In this document: positions 1 to 8,402 of the stretch, piece by piece
How positions within the stretch are numbered: position 1 is the stretch's first letter
Layout: each line of letters opens with the position of its first letter
Assembly (NCBI RefSeq): GCF_900277125.1
Contig: NZ_OPYN01000019.1
Coordinates: 1 to 45,189, forward strand
Source of the DNA: Pseudomonas inefficax
GTDB taxonomy: Bacteria; Pseudomonadota; Gammaproteobacteria; Pseudomonadales; Pseudomonadaceae
Length of the DNA: 45,189 bases
Reading direction: 5' to 3'
Notes under the pieces: generated by a model
What the model saw: only the letters and a program-made list of their open reading frames with translations
Databases searched by the model: none
Told to the model about the DNA's origin: nothing
Position numbers and translations under genes: made by a program

Positions 1-2
1 AA

Positions 3-812
3 CTCAAGCGCGATGCCCAGGACAGCCTCAAGCTGGCCCAAGGTGTAGGCAAGGTTCGCGAAGCTGCAGCCAAGGCGCTTGACCAGCGTGCTGCCAAGAC
101 CTCCAAACCGGCAGCCGCCAAACTCGTCACCAAGGCTGCTGCAGCCAAGCCAGTTGCCAAGGCCACTGCCGCTGCCAAACCTGCGGCCAAACCAGCTGCC
201 AAAGCCACTGCTGCTGCCAAGCCTGCGGCCAAACCAGCTGCCAGAGCCACTGCTGCTGCCAAACCTGCGGCCAAGCCAGCTGCCAAGGCCACTGCTGCTG
301 CCAAGCCTGCGGCCAAACCAGCTGCCAAAGCCACCGCTGCTGCCAAGCCTGCGGCCAAACCAGCTGCCAAAGCCACTGCTGCTAAACCTGCAGCCAAGCC
401 AGCCGCCAAGGCCACTGCTGCTGCCAAGCCTGCAGCCAAGCCAGCTGCCAAAGCCACTGCTGCGGCTAAACCTGCAGCCAAGCCAGCTGCCAAGGCCAAT
501 GCTGCAGCCAAACCAGCCGCCGAGGCCACTGCCGCTGCCAAACCTGCAGCCAAGCCAGCCGCCAAGGCCACTACCGCTGCCAAGCCTGCAGCCAAACCAG
601 CTGCCGCCAAGGCTCCAGCACGCGCGGCCGCCAAACCCGCCGCCAAGCCAGCAGCTGCCAAGCCTGTTGCCAGCAAGCCAGCCGAAGCCAAACCGGCTAC
701 GCCAGCCGCCAGCACTCCGGCCGCCGCGACCAACTCGGCCACCCCGGCAGCTTCGGTAGCATCATCGGCACCTGCCAGCACCCCGGCTCAGGCACCGTCT
801 TCGGCGTCCTGA
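3..812 (+). CDS. algP: AlgP-like histone H1-like Ala/Lys/Pro-rich protein, 3' part
   Basis: This gene enters from the left edge in frame 3, and 269 codons are visible before the TGA at 810-812. The start lies outside the window. The product is almost entirely Ala, Lys and Pro, in repeats of the type ATAAAKPAAKPAAK, which is the hallmark of AlgP (AlgR3) of Pseudomonas. AlgP is a basic protein resembling eukaryotic histone H1 tails, linked to nucleoid binding and alginate regulation in P. aeruginosa. The visible N-terminal part (LKRDAQDSLKLAQGVGKVRE) is charged and helix-like, as in the family. The last residues are Ser/Ala/Pro-rich. The 3' end overlaps the convergent neighbour by 25 bp. Confidence 0.85.
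   Translation, partial: LKRDAQDSLKLAQGVGKVREAAAKALDQRAAKTSKPAAAKLVTKAAAAKPVAKATAAAKPAAKPAAKATAAAKPAAKPAARATAAAKPAAKPAAKATAAAKPAAKPAAKATAAAKPAAKPAAKATAAKPAAKPAAKATAAAKPAAKPAAKATAAAKPAAKPAAKANAAAKPAAEATAAAKPAAKPAAKATTAAKPAAKPAAAKAPARAAAKPAAKPAAAKPVASKPAEAKPATPAASTPAAATNSATPAASVASSAPASTPAQAPSSAS
162..608 (+). repeat. 42-bp tandem repeats inside algP
   Basis: The GCCACT (or GCCACC/GCCAAT) landmark recurs at 162, 204, 246, 288, 330, 372, 411, 453, 495, 525 and 567. Spacing is mostly 42 bp, with one 39-bp and one 30-bp unit. Each unit encodes ATAAAKPAAKPAAK or a shortened version. All length changes are multiples of three, so copy number can vary without a frameshift. Confidence 0.9.
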
Positions 813-1270
813 AGCGCTGCCGCCGCGACGCGCAACTCAACCAGCGCGTCGTGGTGGCGGGCCTGGTCCGGCGCCAGCCGGTCCAGCCAATCGTCCATGG
901 GCTCATGGGCGCCCGCCGGCCACTGCCGCGAACGCTCCTGCAAGCGCTCCAGCAAGGCCTTCTCGGCCTGCAACTCCAATCCCTTCACTTGCTCACGCAA
1001 CGCCGCCAGCTGCGCATCACCTTGCGCTGCTGATCGCCACTGTTGGCGCAAGCTGCGCAACGGGTTGACCACGTCGCGCTGCCAGGGCTCGGCAATCTCG
1101 CGCAATGCTGTTACGCGTCCGTCTCGTACGGCCACGCCACGCGCCTGCAGCCAGGTTGCGCACAGCAGCAGACAGACATCGCCACCCAGTGTCTGCAGGT
1201 CAAGGCAGGCAGCTTCCACGCCGGGCCTGGCGTACAGGGCCAGGGCGTGATTCCACAGGTCGGTGTGCAT
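788..1270 (-). CDS. TIGR02444 family protein (unknown function)
   Basis: This 160-residue protein starts MHTDLWNHALALYARPGVEA, and I recognise it as the TIGR02444 family, which neighbours algP in Pseudomonas. It is soluble, without a signal peptide or membrane segment. The N-terminal half contains Cys residues in a hydrophobic stretch (GGDVCLLLCATWLQ), and the C-terminal half is helical and Ala/Glu/Arg-rich. No catalytic motif is evident and the role is unknown. It is convergent with algP, and the last 25 bp of the two genes overlap tail to tail. On the other side it is divergent from the ABC-F gene, with only 50 bp between the starts, so that gap must hold both promoters. Confidence 0.8.
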   Translation of the reverse strand: MHTDLWNHALALYARPGVEAACLDLQTLGGDVCLLLCATWLQARGVAVRDGRVTALREIAEPWQRDVVNPLRSLRQQWRSAAQGDAQLAALREQVKGLELQAEKALLERLQERSRQWPAGAHEPMDDWLDRLAPDQARHHDALVELRVAAAALQDAEDGA

Positions 1271-1320
1271 GGTTCCACTCGCGCTATGGGCCGAGGAAGC
1301 TGGTAGACTCCGCGACCATC

Positions 1321-3231
1321 ATGATCAGACTATCCAACCTCACTTTACAGCGTGGTCCGCAGCGCTTGCTAGAAGGCGCCGAGATGACCCTGCACACCGG
1401 TCACAAGGCCGGCCTGATCGGCGCCAACGGCGCCGGAAAATCCAGCCTGTTCGCCTTGCTGCGCGGTGAGCTGTCGCCCGATGCCGGCGATTGTCAGTTG
1501 CCCGGTGACTGGCGCATCGCCCACATGCGCCAGGAGGTCGACACCCTTGACCGCCTGGCCGTGGACTATGTGCTCGACGGTGACGTGCGCCTGCGCAAGG
1601 TCCAGGCCGAACTGGCCGCGGCCGAGCAGGCTCACGACGGTACCGCCCTGGCGCGCCTGCACATTGAGCTGGATAGCGCCGACGGCTATACCGCCGACGC
1701 CCGCGCACGCAAGTTGCTGGCCGGCCTTGGCTTCACCAACGAACAGATGGGCCGTCGCGTCGGCGACTTCTCCGGTGGCTGGCGGATGCGCCTGAACCTG
1801 GCGCAGGCCCTGATGTGCCCGTCCGACCTGTTGCTGCTCGACGAGCCCACCAACCACCTGGACCTGGACGCTATCCTGTGGCTGGAGGACTGGCTCAAGG
1901 GCTACCCCGGCACGCTGTTGCTGATCTCCCACGACCGCGACTTCCTCGATGCCGTGGTCGACCATGTGCTGCATGTCGAGCAACGCAAGCTGAACCTGTA
2001 CAAGGGCGGTTACACCGCCTTCGAGCGCACCCGTGCCGAGCGCCTGGCGCAACAGCAGCAGGCCTACGAGAAACAGCAGGCCCAGCGTGCGCACATGGAA
2101 AAGTACATCGCCCGCTTCAAGGCCCAGGCCACCAAGGCCCGCCAGGCACAGAGCCGGATCAAGGCCCTGGAGCGCATGGAAGAACTGTCGGCGGCGCATG
2201 TCGATTCGCCGTTCGACTTCGTCTTCCGAGAGTCGCAGAAAATCTCCAGCCCGCTTCTGAGCCTGTCCGAAGGCCGCCTGGGCTATGGTGACAAGGCGAT
2301 CCTCGACAAGGTCAAGCTGCAGCTCACCCCCGGTGCGCGCATTGGCCTGCTCGGCCCCAACGGTGCCGGCAAGTCGACCCTGATCAAGAACCTCGCAGGC
2401 GAGCTTGAGCCACTGTCGGGCCGTCTGGTACGGGGTGAGAACCTGGCCGTGGGCTACTTTGCCCAGCACCAGTTGGACTCGCTGGACGACAAGGCCAGCC
2501 CGCTGCTGCATCTGCAGCGCATTGCCCCCACCGAGCGTGAGCAGACCCTGCGCGACTTCCTGGGTGGTTTCGACTTCCATGGCGACCGCGTCGACGAGCC
2601 GGTGGTGAACTTCTCTGGTGGTGAAAAGGCTCGCCTGGCGCTGGCCCTGATTGCCTGGGAGCGACCGAACCTGCTGCTGCTCGACGAACCGACCAACCAC
2701 CTCGACCTGGAAATGCGCCTGGCGCTGACCATGGCCCTGCAGGAGTTTGCCGGTGCCGTGGTGGTGGTGTCGCACGACCGCCACCTGCTCAAGAGCACGA
2801 CCGACGACTTCTTGTTGGTGGCCGACGGCAAGGTCGACATCTTCGATGGTGACCTGGACGACTACAGCCGCTGGCTGGTCGAGTACCGCCAGCGCAGCGC
2901 GCCGGCCAGTACCGCCCCGGTCAACCCGGACAAGACCGACAAGAAGGCCCAGCGCCAGGCCGCCGCAGCCTTGCGCCAGCAATTGGCCCCGCACAAGAAG
3001 GCTGCCGACAAGTTGGAAGCCGACCTCAACCAGGTGCACGCGCAACTGGCCGAGATCGAGACCGCGCTGGGTGATGGTGGCCTCTACGACGCGTCGCGCA
3101 AAGACGAGTTGCGTGACCTGCTGGCGCGCCAGACCAAGCTGAAGCAGCGCGAAGGGGAACTGGAAGAGGCCTGGATGGAAGCGCTGGAAACTCTTGAAAG
3201 CATGCAGGCCGAGCTCGAGGCGCTGTCCTGA
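1321..3231 (+). CDS. yheS: ABC-F family ATPase, YheS-like
   Basis: This 636-residue soluble protein has two ABC nucleotide-binding domains and no membrane segment, as in the ABC-F family of ribosome-associated ATPases (EttA/Uup/YheS). Domain 1 has Walker A GANGAGKSS, signature FSGGW and Walker B LLLLDEPTNHLD. Domain 2 has GPNGAGKST, FSGGEKAR and LLLLDEPTNHLD. The basic helical linker between them (QQQAYEKQQAQRAHMEKYI) is the P-site tRNA interaction motif region of the family, and the C-terminus is a charged coiled coil. The start MIRLSNLTLQRG fits the usual family N-terminus. Longer in-frame starts upstream would run through the divergent neighbour's 5' end. The stop overlaps the next start (TGATG). 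YheS rather than Uup is chosen from overall layout. Confidence 0.9.
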   Translation: MIRLSNLTLQRGPQRLLEGAEMTLHTGHKAGLIGANGAGKSSLFALLRGELSPDAGDCQLPGDWRIAHMRQEVDTLDRLAVDYVLDGDVRLRKVQAELAAAEQAHDGTALARLHIELDSADGYTADARARKLLAGLGFTNEQMGRRVGDFSGGWRMRLNLAQALMCPSDLLLLDEPTNHLDLDAILWLEDWLKGYPGTLLLISHDRDFLDAVVDHVLHVEQRKLNLYKGGYTAFERTRAERLAQQQQAYEKQQAQRAHMEKYIARFKAQATKARQAQSRIKALERMEELSAAHVDSPFDFVFRESQKISSPLLSLSEGRLGYGDKAILDKVKLQLTPGARIGLLGPNGAGKSTLIKNLAGELEPLSGRLVRGENLAVGYFAQHQLDSLDDKASPLLHLQRIAPTEREQTLRDFLGGFDFHGDRVDEPVVNFSGGEKARLALALIAWERPNLLLLDEPTNHLDLEMRLALTMALQEFAGAVVVVSHDRHLLKSTTDDFLLVADGKVDIFDGDLDDYSRWLVEYRQRSAPASTAPVNPDKTDKKAQRQAAAALRQQLAPHKKAADKLEADLNQVHAQLAEIETALGDGGLYDASRKDELRDLLARQTKLKQREGELEEAWMEALETLESMQAELEALS

Positions 3232-3818
3232 TGGAGGAACTGCGTTCGCTGCTGCCAGGGCAATGGATGGACACCTTCTGGCTGGGCTTGCAGATCCTGT
3301 TAATCCTGGTCGCGGCCTTCGTCCTGCAGCGCATCGTTGCGCGCGGGTTGAGCCGCCTGGGCCAGCGTTACCCGTTGCCAGCGGAGCTGCTGGTGCCGGT
3401 GCGTGGCGGCCTGCGCTGGCTGATCATGGGCAGCGCGTTGCTGTTCGTGCTGGAGCGCCTGGGGGTGTCGGCGACAGTGCTGTGGACGGCACTGTCTGGC
3501 TTCGTCGCGGTGGCGGCGGTGGCCTTCTTCGCCATGTGGAGCGTGCTGTCCAACCTGCTGTGCGCGGTGCTGATCTTCACCGTCGGGCCGTTTCGCATCG
3601 GTGACGTGGTCGAACTGGTCGACACCCTGGACAAGCCGGGCGTGAAAGGCCGGGTGATTGCCATCAACCTGCTGTTCACCACCTTGATGGAAATGCCCGA
3701 GACGGGCGGGGCGCTGGTGCAGGTGCCCAATAGCCAGTTCTTCCAGAAGTCGGTGCGACGCTGGCGCGGGGCTGAGGTGCAGTCCATGCACAAAGAGTCG
3801 CCTGTCGAGATGGATTGA
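3231..3818 (+). CDS. Small MscS-family mechanosensitive channel
   Basis: This 195-residue membrane protein is translationally coupled to the ABC-F gene: TGATG, with ATG at 3231. It has three predicted hydrophobic segments, at about residues 15-36, 58-78 and 82-115. The third ends in a pore-lining helix followed by a beta-domain start (FTVGPFRIGDVVEL), the usual MscS TM3-to-beta transition. It then continues to LVQVPNSQFFQKSVRRW, the conserved VxxPNS element. The protein is shorter than E. coli MscS (286 aa) and lacks most of the C-terminal alpha/beta vestibule. It resembles the compact mechanosensitive channel proteins common in Pseudomonas. A REP pair follows the stop directly. Confidence 0.85.
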   Translation: MEELRSLLPGQWMDTFWLGLQILLILVAAFVLQRIVARGLSRLGQRYPLPAELLVPVRGGLRWLIMGSALLFVLERLGVSATVLWTALSGFVAVAAVAFFAMWSVLSNLLCAVLIFTVGPFRIGDVVELVDTLDKPGVKGRVIAINLLFTTLMEMPETGGALVQVPNSQFFQKSVRRWRGAEVQSMHKESPVEMD

Positions 3819-3824
3819 TCAATC

Positions 3825-3932
3825 CTGTACTGGCCTCTTCGCGGGCTTGCCCGCTCCCACAGGAAACCCGCAGCCTTTGAGGGCGGCGCAATACCTGTGG
3901 GAGCGGGCAAGCCCGCGAAGAGGCCAGTACAG
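3825..3932. repeat. REP palindrome pair (BIME-like)
   Basis: Two perfectly inverted 39-bp copies lie at 3825-3863 and 3894-3932, each with core GTGGGAGCGG plus a GGGC...GCCC hairpin and an AGAGGCCAGTACAG flank. A 30-bp spacer separates them. The element sits between the MscS-like gene and the lysE-like gene and may act as a 3' mRNA hairpin. Confidence 0.9.
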
Positions 3933-4021
3933 ACAGAGTGAATCCTGCAAAAATTACTGGTTATTTTTTCACCAACACCTTAGCTTAACGTTTTGCAACA
4001 TATGTTCGAGCGAGGTGTGTG

Positions 4022-4654
4022 ATGTCGATGGAAGTGTGGCTGGGCTTCTTTGCCGCCTGTTGGGTGATCAGCCTTTCACCCGGTGCCGGGGCGATTGCCT
4101 CGATGTCCAGCGGCCTGCAATACGGCTTCTGGCGTGGCTACTGGAACGCCCTGGGCCTGCAACTGGGTCTGATCCTGCAGATCGCCATCATCGCCGCCGG
4201 CGTCGGCGCCGTCCTGGCCGCCTCGGCCACGGCCTTCCAGGTCATCAAATGGTTCGGCGTCGCCTACCTTGTCTACCTGGCCTACAAGCAATGGCGCGCC
4301 TTGCCGATGGACATGAGCGACGAGTCCGCCGTGCGCCCGATTGGCAAACCGCTGAGCCTGGTGTTCCGTGGCTTCCTGGTCAACGTCAGCAACCCCAAGG
4401 CGCTGGTGTTCATGCTGGCGGTGCTGCCGCAGTTCATCAACCCGCATGAACCGCTGTTGCCGCAGTATGTGGCGATCACCGTGACCATGGTCACCGTGGA
4501 CATGCTGGTAATGGCGGGGTACACCGGGTTGGCGGCGCGGGTTTTGCGCTTGCTGCGTACGCCCAAGCAGCAGAAGCGTTTGAACCGGACGTTCGCCGGG
4601 TTGTTCATTGGTGCGGCTACTTTCCTGGCGACTCTGCGCCGCGCGCCTGTCTGA
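4022..4654 (+). CDS. LysE/RhtB family amino-acid exporter
   Basis: This integral membrane protein of about 210 residues belongs to the LysE superfamily (LysE/RhtB/CadD), whose members export amino acids or related solutes. The N-terminal signature SLSPGAGAIASMSSG matches the family's first-helix P-G motif. The central NVSNPKALVFMLAVLPQF motif is diagnostic. About six hydrophobic segments span the length. The substrate cannot be read from sequence. A GTG at 4019, ATG at 4022 and ATG at 4028 are all in frame. ATG 4022 is chosen because GCGAGG at about 4010-4015 lies at a normal distance. A 10-bp palindrome AACATATGTT (3997-4006) lies just upstream and could be an operator. Confidence 0.85.
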   Translation: MSMEVWLGFFAACWVISLSPGAGAIASMSSGLQYGFWRGYWNALGLQLGLILQIAIIAAGVGAVLAASATAFQVIKWFGVAYLVYLAYKQWRALPMDMSDESAVRPIGKPLSLVFRGFLVNVSNPKALVFMLAVLPQFINPHEPLLPQYVAITVTMVTVDMLVMAGYTGLAARVLRLLRTPKQQKRLNRTFAGLFIGAATFLATLRRAPV

Positions 4655-4661
4655 TAGGTCC

Positions 4662-4708
4662 GGGGGCTGCTTTGCAGCCCATCGCGACACAAGGCCGCTC
4701 CTACAGGG
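4662..4708. repeat. Single REP element between convergent genes
   Basis: The sequence combines a GGGCTGC-TTT-GCAGCCC hairpin with CGCGACACAAGGCCGCTCCTACAGG. This is the same variant seen at 35145-35190, with one change in the core. It lies between the convergent lysE-like and slipin genes and may double as a transcription barrier. Confidence 0.8.
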
Positions 4709-4726
4709 ATTGCGTAGCGGCCCTTG

Positions 4727-5479
4727 CTATTTTTGCTTGTCCACCAGCCCCTTGAGCAAATCCACCGGCAGCGGAAAGACGATGGTCGAGCTCTTGTCCC
4801 CGGCAATCGTCCCCAGCGTCTGCATATAACGCAACTGCATCGCCCCCGGCTCCTTGCTCAGCATCTGCGCCGCCTGCATCAGCTTCTCCGACGCCTGCAA
4901 CTCACCCTCGGCATGGATCACCTTGGCCCGCCGTTCACGCTCGGCCTCGGCCTGGCGGGCAATGGCGCGCACCATCGATTCGTTGAGGTCGACGTGCTTG
5001 ATCTCGACGTTGGCCACCTTGATGCCCCAGGCATCGGTCTGTGCATCCAGCACTTGGCGAATGTCCGAGTTCAGCTGCTCGCGTTCGGCCAACAGTTCAT
5101 CCAGTTCGTGCTTGCCGAGCACCGCGCGCAGCGTGGTCTGGGCCAGCTGGCTGGTCGCCACGAGGAAATCCTCGACCTGGATGATCGCCTTCTGCGGGTC
5201 GAGCACGCGGAAGTAGACCACGGCGTTGACCTTGACCGAGACGTTGTCGCGGGTGATCACATCCTGTGGTGGTACATCCAGCACCACGGTGCGCAGGTCG
5301 ACCCGCACCATTTGCTGGATCACCGGGATCAACAGGATCAGCCCCGGCCCCTTCACCTGCCAGAAGCGCCCCAACTGGAACACCACGCCGCGCTCGTATT
5401 CACGCAGGATGCGGAACGCCGACAGCAACAGCATCGCCAGCACGATCAGTACCGCGCCGAAGCCCAATTGCATGAACAT
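4727..5479 (-). CDS. Slipin (stomatin/SPFH family) membrane protein
   Basis: This protein of about 250 residues has one N-terminal hydrophobic segment ([16 protein letters not shown]) followed by an SPFH/band-7 domain. The SPFH hallmarks are [26 protein letters not shown] and [14 protein letters not shown] helical C-terminal region rich in Ala/Glu/Arg ([20 protein letters not shown]) is typical for prokaryotic slipins, which oligomerise in membrane microdomains. It is paired with the upstream NfeD protease, a conserved partner. The ribosome site decides the start: AAGGAG at 5487-5492 directly abuts an ATG at 5485 but sits 7 nt from the ATG at 5479, so 5479 is preferred. The 5485 start would give an ATGA overlap with nfeD. 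Confidence 0.88.
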   Translation of the reverse strand: MFMQLGFGAVLIVLAMLLLSAFRILREYERGVVFQLGRFWQVKGPGLILLIPVIQQMVRVDLRTVVLDVPPQDVITRDNVSVKVNAVVYFRVLDPQKAIIQVEDFLVATSQLAQTTLRAVLGKHELDELLAEREQLNSDIRQVLDAQTDAWGIKVANVEIKHVDLNESMVRAIARQAEAERERRAKVIHAEGELQASEKLMQAAQMLSKEPGAMQLRYMQTLGTIAGDKSSTIVFPLPVDLLKGLVDKQK

Positions 5480-5481
5480 GG

Positions 5482-6828
5482 TCATTCTCCTTGCGCCGCG
5501 GGCGCGGCGGCGCTCACTTCCAGCATGACGCCATGGCGCGCGGTCACCCGCACGTTCTGGCCCGCTTGCAGTGGCGTTGCGCACTGCGCCTGCCATTGCT
5601 CGCCCTGGGCCAGTACAAAGCCACAGAGCGGGTTGCCCGCCATCACCTGGGTCACGGTGACCAGGCTGCCGACCAGGCCGGCGTCACCGCTGACCAACGC
5701 CCGTCGGCGGGCCTTGAGGGCCATGCCCAGCACACCGCCGATCAGCAGCGCCGAGAGCAGCGCCAGGGTGCCGATCAGGGCCAGCGGGATGCCGAAACCG
5801 GGGGCATCGGTGTCGATCAGGATCAGCGCGCCAACCACAAAAGCGACGATGCCGCCAAAGCCGACCACGCCGAAACTGGGCAGGAAGGCTTCGGCGATCA
5901 TGAAGGCGATGCCAAGCAATATCAGCGCCACCCCGGCGAAGCTCACCGGCAACAGCTGCAGGGCATACAGCGCCAGCAGCAGGCAGATGCCGCCGACCAC
6001 GCCGCCTACCGTCGAGCCGGGGTTCATGAACTCGAACAGCAGGCCGTACACACCGATCATGATCAGGATCAGCGCTACGCTGGGGTTGGTGATGACCGCC
6101 AGCACCCGGGTGCGCCAGTCCGGCAGGTGCTCGACCAGGCTGGCACCGGCAGTCTGCAGCTGCCGGGGCTGGCCAGCGACAGTGAGCGTTTTGCCATCGA
6201 GCTTGTGCAACAGGTCGGGTACGTTATCGGCCACCAGGTCGATCACGCCAAGCCGCAAGGCCTCGCTGGCGGACAGGCTGACCGCCTCGCGCACGGCCTT
6301 TTCCGCCCAGTCGGCATTGCGCCCGCGCAGCTGCGCCAGGCCACGTATGTAGGCCGCGGCATCGTTTACCTGCTTGCGCGCAAGGGTTTCGTCATCGCTG
6401 CCTTCGGCCTTGTCGTCCTTGGGCGTGCCTGGCGGGGCACCTATCTGCACGGGGGTGGCGGCACCCAGGTTGGTACCGGGCGCCATGGCCGCGACATGGC
6501 TGGCGTAGAGGATATAAGTGCCGGTGCTGGCGGCGCGGGCACCACTGGGGGCGACGAAGGTGGCGACCGGCACGGGGCTGGCGAGAATCGCCTTGATCAT
6601 CTGGCGCATGGCGCTGTCCAGCCCGCCCGGGGTGTCCATGCGGATCACCACAAGTTGCGCGCCCTGCGCCTGGGCCTGGCCGAGGCTGCGCACCAGGTAG
6701 TCGGCGCTGGCAGGGCCGATGGCATCATCGATGCCCAGCACCCACACTGCACCGGGCGCTGCCTGACCGCCCGGTGTGATACCAAGCAGCAACAGCAGCA
6801 ACAGCCAGCGCCAGCAGCGGGCGATCAC
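5482..6828 (-). CDS. nfeD: NfeD-family membrane serine protease (long form)
   Basis: This 448-residue protein has a signal peptide ([16 protein letters not shown]), a ClpP-like protease domain, four to five membrane segments at about residues 240-370, and a C-terminal OB-like NfeD domain. The protease domain keeps MDTPGGL and GARAASTG with the nucleophile Ser101. Lys152 in ARKQVNDAA is the probable general base, making a Ser-Lys dyad as described for the archaeal homologue that cleaves stomatin. It is the partner of the downstream slipin gene and overlaps its alternative start. The start is GTG at 6828, supported by AGGTGA about 6 nt upstream. Role: quality control or processing of membrane-associated slipin complexes, inferred from the family. 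Confidence 0.9.
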   Translation of the reverse strand: MIARCWRWLLLLLLLGITPGGQAAPGAVWVLGIDDAIGPASADYLVRSLGQAQAQGAQLVVIRMDTPGGLDSAMRQMIKAILASPVPVATFVAPSGARAASTGTYILYASHVAAMAPGTNLGAATPVQIGAPPGTPKDDKAEGSDDETLARKQVNDAAAYIRGLAQLRGRNADWAEKAVREAVSLSASEALRLGVIDLVADNVPDLLHKLDGKTLTVAGQPRQLQTAGASLVEHLPDWRTRVLAVITNPSVALILIMIGVYGLLFEFMNPGSTVGGVVGGICLLLALYALQLLPVSFAGVALILLGIAFMIAEAFLPSFGVVGFGGIVAFVVGALILIDTDAPGFGIPLALIGTLALLSALLIGGVLGMALKARRRALVSGDAGLVGSLVTVTQVMAGNPLCGFVLAQGEQWQAQCATPLQAGQNVRVTARHGVMLEVSAAAPAAQGE

Positions 6829-6926
6829 CTGTCGTCACCTCGTTTGCCTCTATTGCACAAGTTTAGCCCTGCCTGCTGGTACCCGGCCTAAAATTGGAAA
6901 TTGGGGGACGAAACCGGAGGTGCATC

Positions 6927-7385
6927 ATGCGTATGGCAAAGACCCTGCAGGATCGCCTGGACAAGGCCAACTGCGACTACGACATCATTCCCCATCCACA
7001 TTCGGCCACCAGCCTGGAGTCGGCCCGCACGGCCGGCGTGCCCGCCGAGCGGGTTGCCAAGTCGGTGATGCTCGATGACCGTCATGGCAACTACATCATG
7101 GCCGTGCTACCGGCCAACCGGCATCTGGACATGACCAAGGTGCGCATGTCCGGGGCATGGCAACTGACCCGTGAAAGCGGCCTGCCGAGCCTGTTCGGCG
7201 ACTGCGAGCGCGGTGCCGTACCGGCGCTGGGTGATGCCTACCAGATAAAGATGCTGCTTGATTCGAGTCTTACCCGCCAAGGCGATGTCTATCTGGAGGC
7301 GGGTGATCACGATCATCTGATTCACATGAGCATGGAGCAATACCTGAAGCTGGTGCCGCGCGCCGAAGTGCGTGAGCTCAGCTGA
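6927..7385 (+). CDS. YbaK/EbsC-type aminoacyl-tRNA deacylase-like protein
   Basis: This 152-residue soluble protein is of the YbaK/ProX superfamily, whose members hydrolyse mischarged aminoacyl-tRNAs in trans. The visible family features are the N-terminal helix, YDIIPHPHSATSLESA, and the core VAKSVMLDD carrying the conserved Lys of the active pocket. Toward the end there is YLEAGDHDHLIHMSMEQY. The exact tRNA substrate cannot be read. The start at 6927 is fixed by a strong GGAGG at 6916-6920. Upstream it is divergent from nfeD, with about 100 bp between. Confidence 0.82.
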   Translation: MRMAKTLQDRLDKANCDYDIIPHPHSATSLESARTAGVPAERVAKSVMLDDRHGNYIMAVLPANRHLDMTKVRMSGAWQLTRESGLPSLFGDCERGAVPALGDAYQIKMLLDSSLTRQGDVYLEAGDHDHLIHMSMEQYLKLVPRAEVRELS

Positions 7386-7445
7386 TGCTCTCAACCCATG
7401 CCGGGCCGGCATCGTCGACGACCGGTCTGGCGACGAGGAGGAACC

Positions 7446-7688
7446 ATGGATAAGCCGATTCATCCTTTGTCCGAGATTTTCCAACAGCTGGGGTTGCCAG
7501 ACGATCCGGTCGAAATCGACCGTTTCATCACCACCCATTCGCCGCTCGACGACGATATAAAGCTGGTTGATGCACCTTTCTGGAACGATTCCCAGCGTGC
7601 CTTCCTGAAAGAGAAGTACATCGCCGATGACGACTGGATTCCGATGATCGACCAACTGAACGAGGCGCTGCACCCACGCAAAAAATAA
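7446..7688 (+). CDS. DUF2789 family protein
   Basis: This 80-residue acidic soluble protein begins MDKPIHPLSEIFQQLGLPDD, which I recognise as DUF2789, a small gammaproteobacterial family of unknown function. The rest (HSPLDDDIKLVDAPFW, WIPMIDQLNEALH) is predicted helical, and no cofactor or metal motif is evident. The start is chosen from GAGGAGGAA at 7436-7444 just upstream. Longer in-frame starts would not use this site. The spacing from the YbaK-like gene is about 60 bp on the same strand, so co-transcription is possible. Confidence 0.8.
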   Translation: MDKPIHPLSEIFQQLGLPDDPVEIDRFITTHSPLDDDIKLVDAPFWNDSQRAFLKEKYIADDDWIPMIDQLNEALHPRKK

Positions 7689-7757
7689 AGCGCCGAGTGG
7701 TGCCTGACGAGTGATTGGCCGTTGCTATGCTCAGGAAAACAACAAGGGGATAGCGCG

Positions 7758-8396
7758 ATGAAAGATCCCTACGCACCGGGTTTCTGGTGCTCCGTGACGA
7801 TCCTGGGCACGTTGACGGCCAGTTATTTCTACGGCATTCGGCAAACGCAACAGATGAACCAGGCAGTGCACTTCCTGTATGCCGCTGCCGCCGTCACTGT
7901 GGCAGTTGCACTGGTGGCGCTGACCTGGATCGCCTGGCAGCAGCTGCACCTGAACAAGCGTGAGGTGGTGCAGGGGCGAACGTTGCTGACCATCTGGAAC
8001 ACCAAGGTTGCGCTACGCCGCGTCGAGACGGTGTTCGACCGCTATTTCTGGGGCAGTTACTGGCATTCGGGGCGCACCTTCGAAGAGGTCATGGGCGAAC
8101 TCAAGGGCACGCCGCTGGAGCAGAGCCTGGATGCGCTGAAACGCCAGTGCCGCTTGCTCGACCGCGAAATTCATGACCACCATCACCACTGGCTGGCCAA
8201 TGCCCGCGACCTGTCCAGCGTGGCCCAGGCCATGGCTCGTGAACGCTACCAGCTGGACCTGGGTGAGCCGACCCGCAGCGGCCATGGCAACACCGCCGTG
8301 CTCAACCGGGACCTGGAAGTGCTGGTGTACACCTGGTCGGCGCGCCTGCGCAGCTTTGACCATCAGCTGGACGAACTGGAGCGCGCCTACCATTGA
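7758..8396 (+). CDS. Hypothetical protein with two N-terminal membrane segments
   Basis: I do not recognise this family. The 212-residue protein has two hydrophobic segments, at about residues 9-26 and 38-62 (ending VALTWIAWQQL). A cytoplasmic, mostly helical region of about 150 residues follows. That region contains a His cluster (IHDHHHHW), tryptophans (TIWNTK, RYFWGSYWHSG) and a helical C-terminus (SFDHQLDELERAY). The layout suggests a small inner-membrane protein with a cytoplasmic helical domain. The start at 7758 is supported by AAGGGGA about 9 nt upstream. It is convergent with the CBS-domain gene, with only 6 bp between stops. Confidence 0.7.
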   Translation: MKDPYAPGFWCSVTILGTLTASYFYGIRQTQQMNQAVHFLYAAAAVTVAVALVALTWIAWQQLHLNKREVVQGRTLLTIWNTKVALRRVETVFDRYFWGSYWHSGRTFEEVMGELKGTPLEQSLDALKRQCRLLDREIHDHHHHWLANARDLSSVAQAMARERYQLDLGEPTRSGHGNTAVLNRDLEVLVYTWSARLRSFDHQLDELERAYH

Positions 8397-8402
8397 GGCG
8401 CT

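Noticed and set aside
79..759. Pro/Leu-rich open frame across the algP repeat
   Set aside because: It is the shadow of the algP repeat in another frame. Frame 3 gives the Ala/Lys/Pro histone-like sequence and continues open to the left edge.
1105..1320. 72-residue N-terminal extension of the ABC-F protein
   Set aside because: It would overlap the divergent TIGR02444 gene's 5' part, and the family begins at MIRLSNLTLQ.
1369..3045. 558-residue antisense open frame opposite the ABC-F gene
   Set aside because: It is long only because GC-rich codons leave few stops. The plus strand encodes complete ABC motifs and the antisense product shows no domain.
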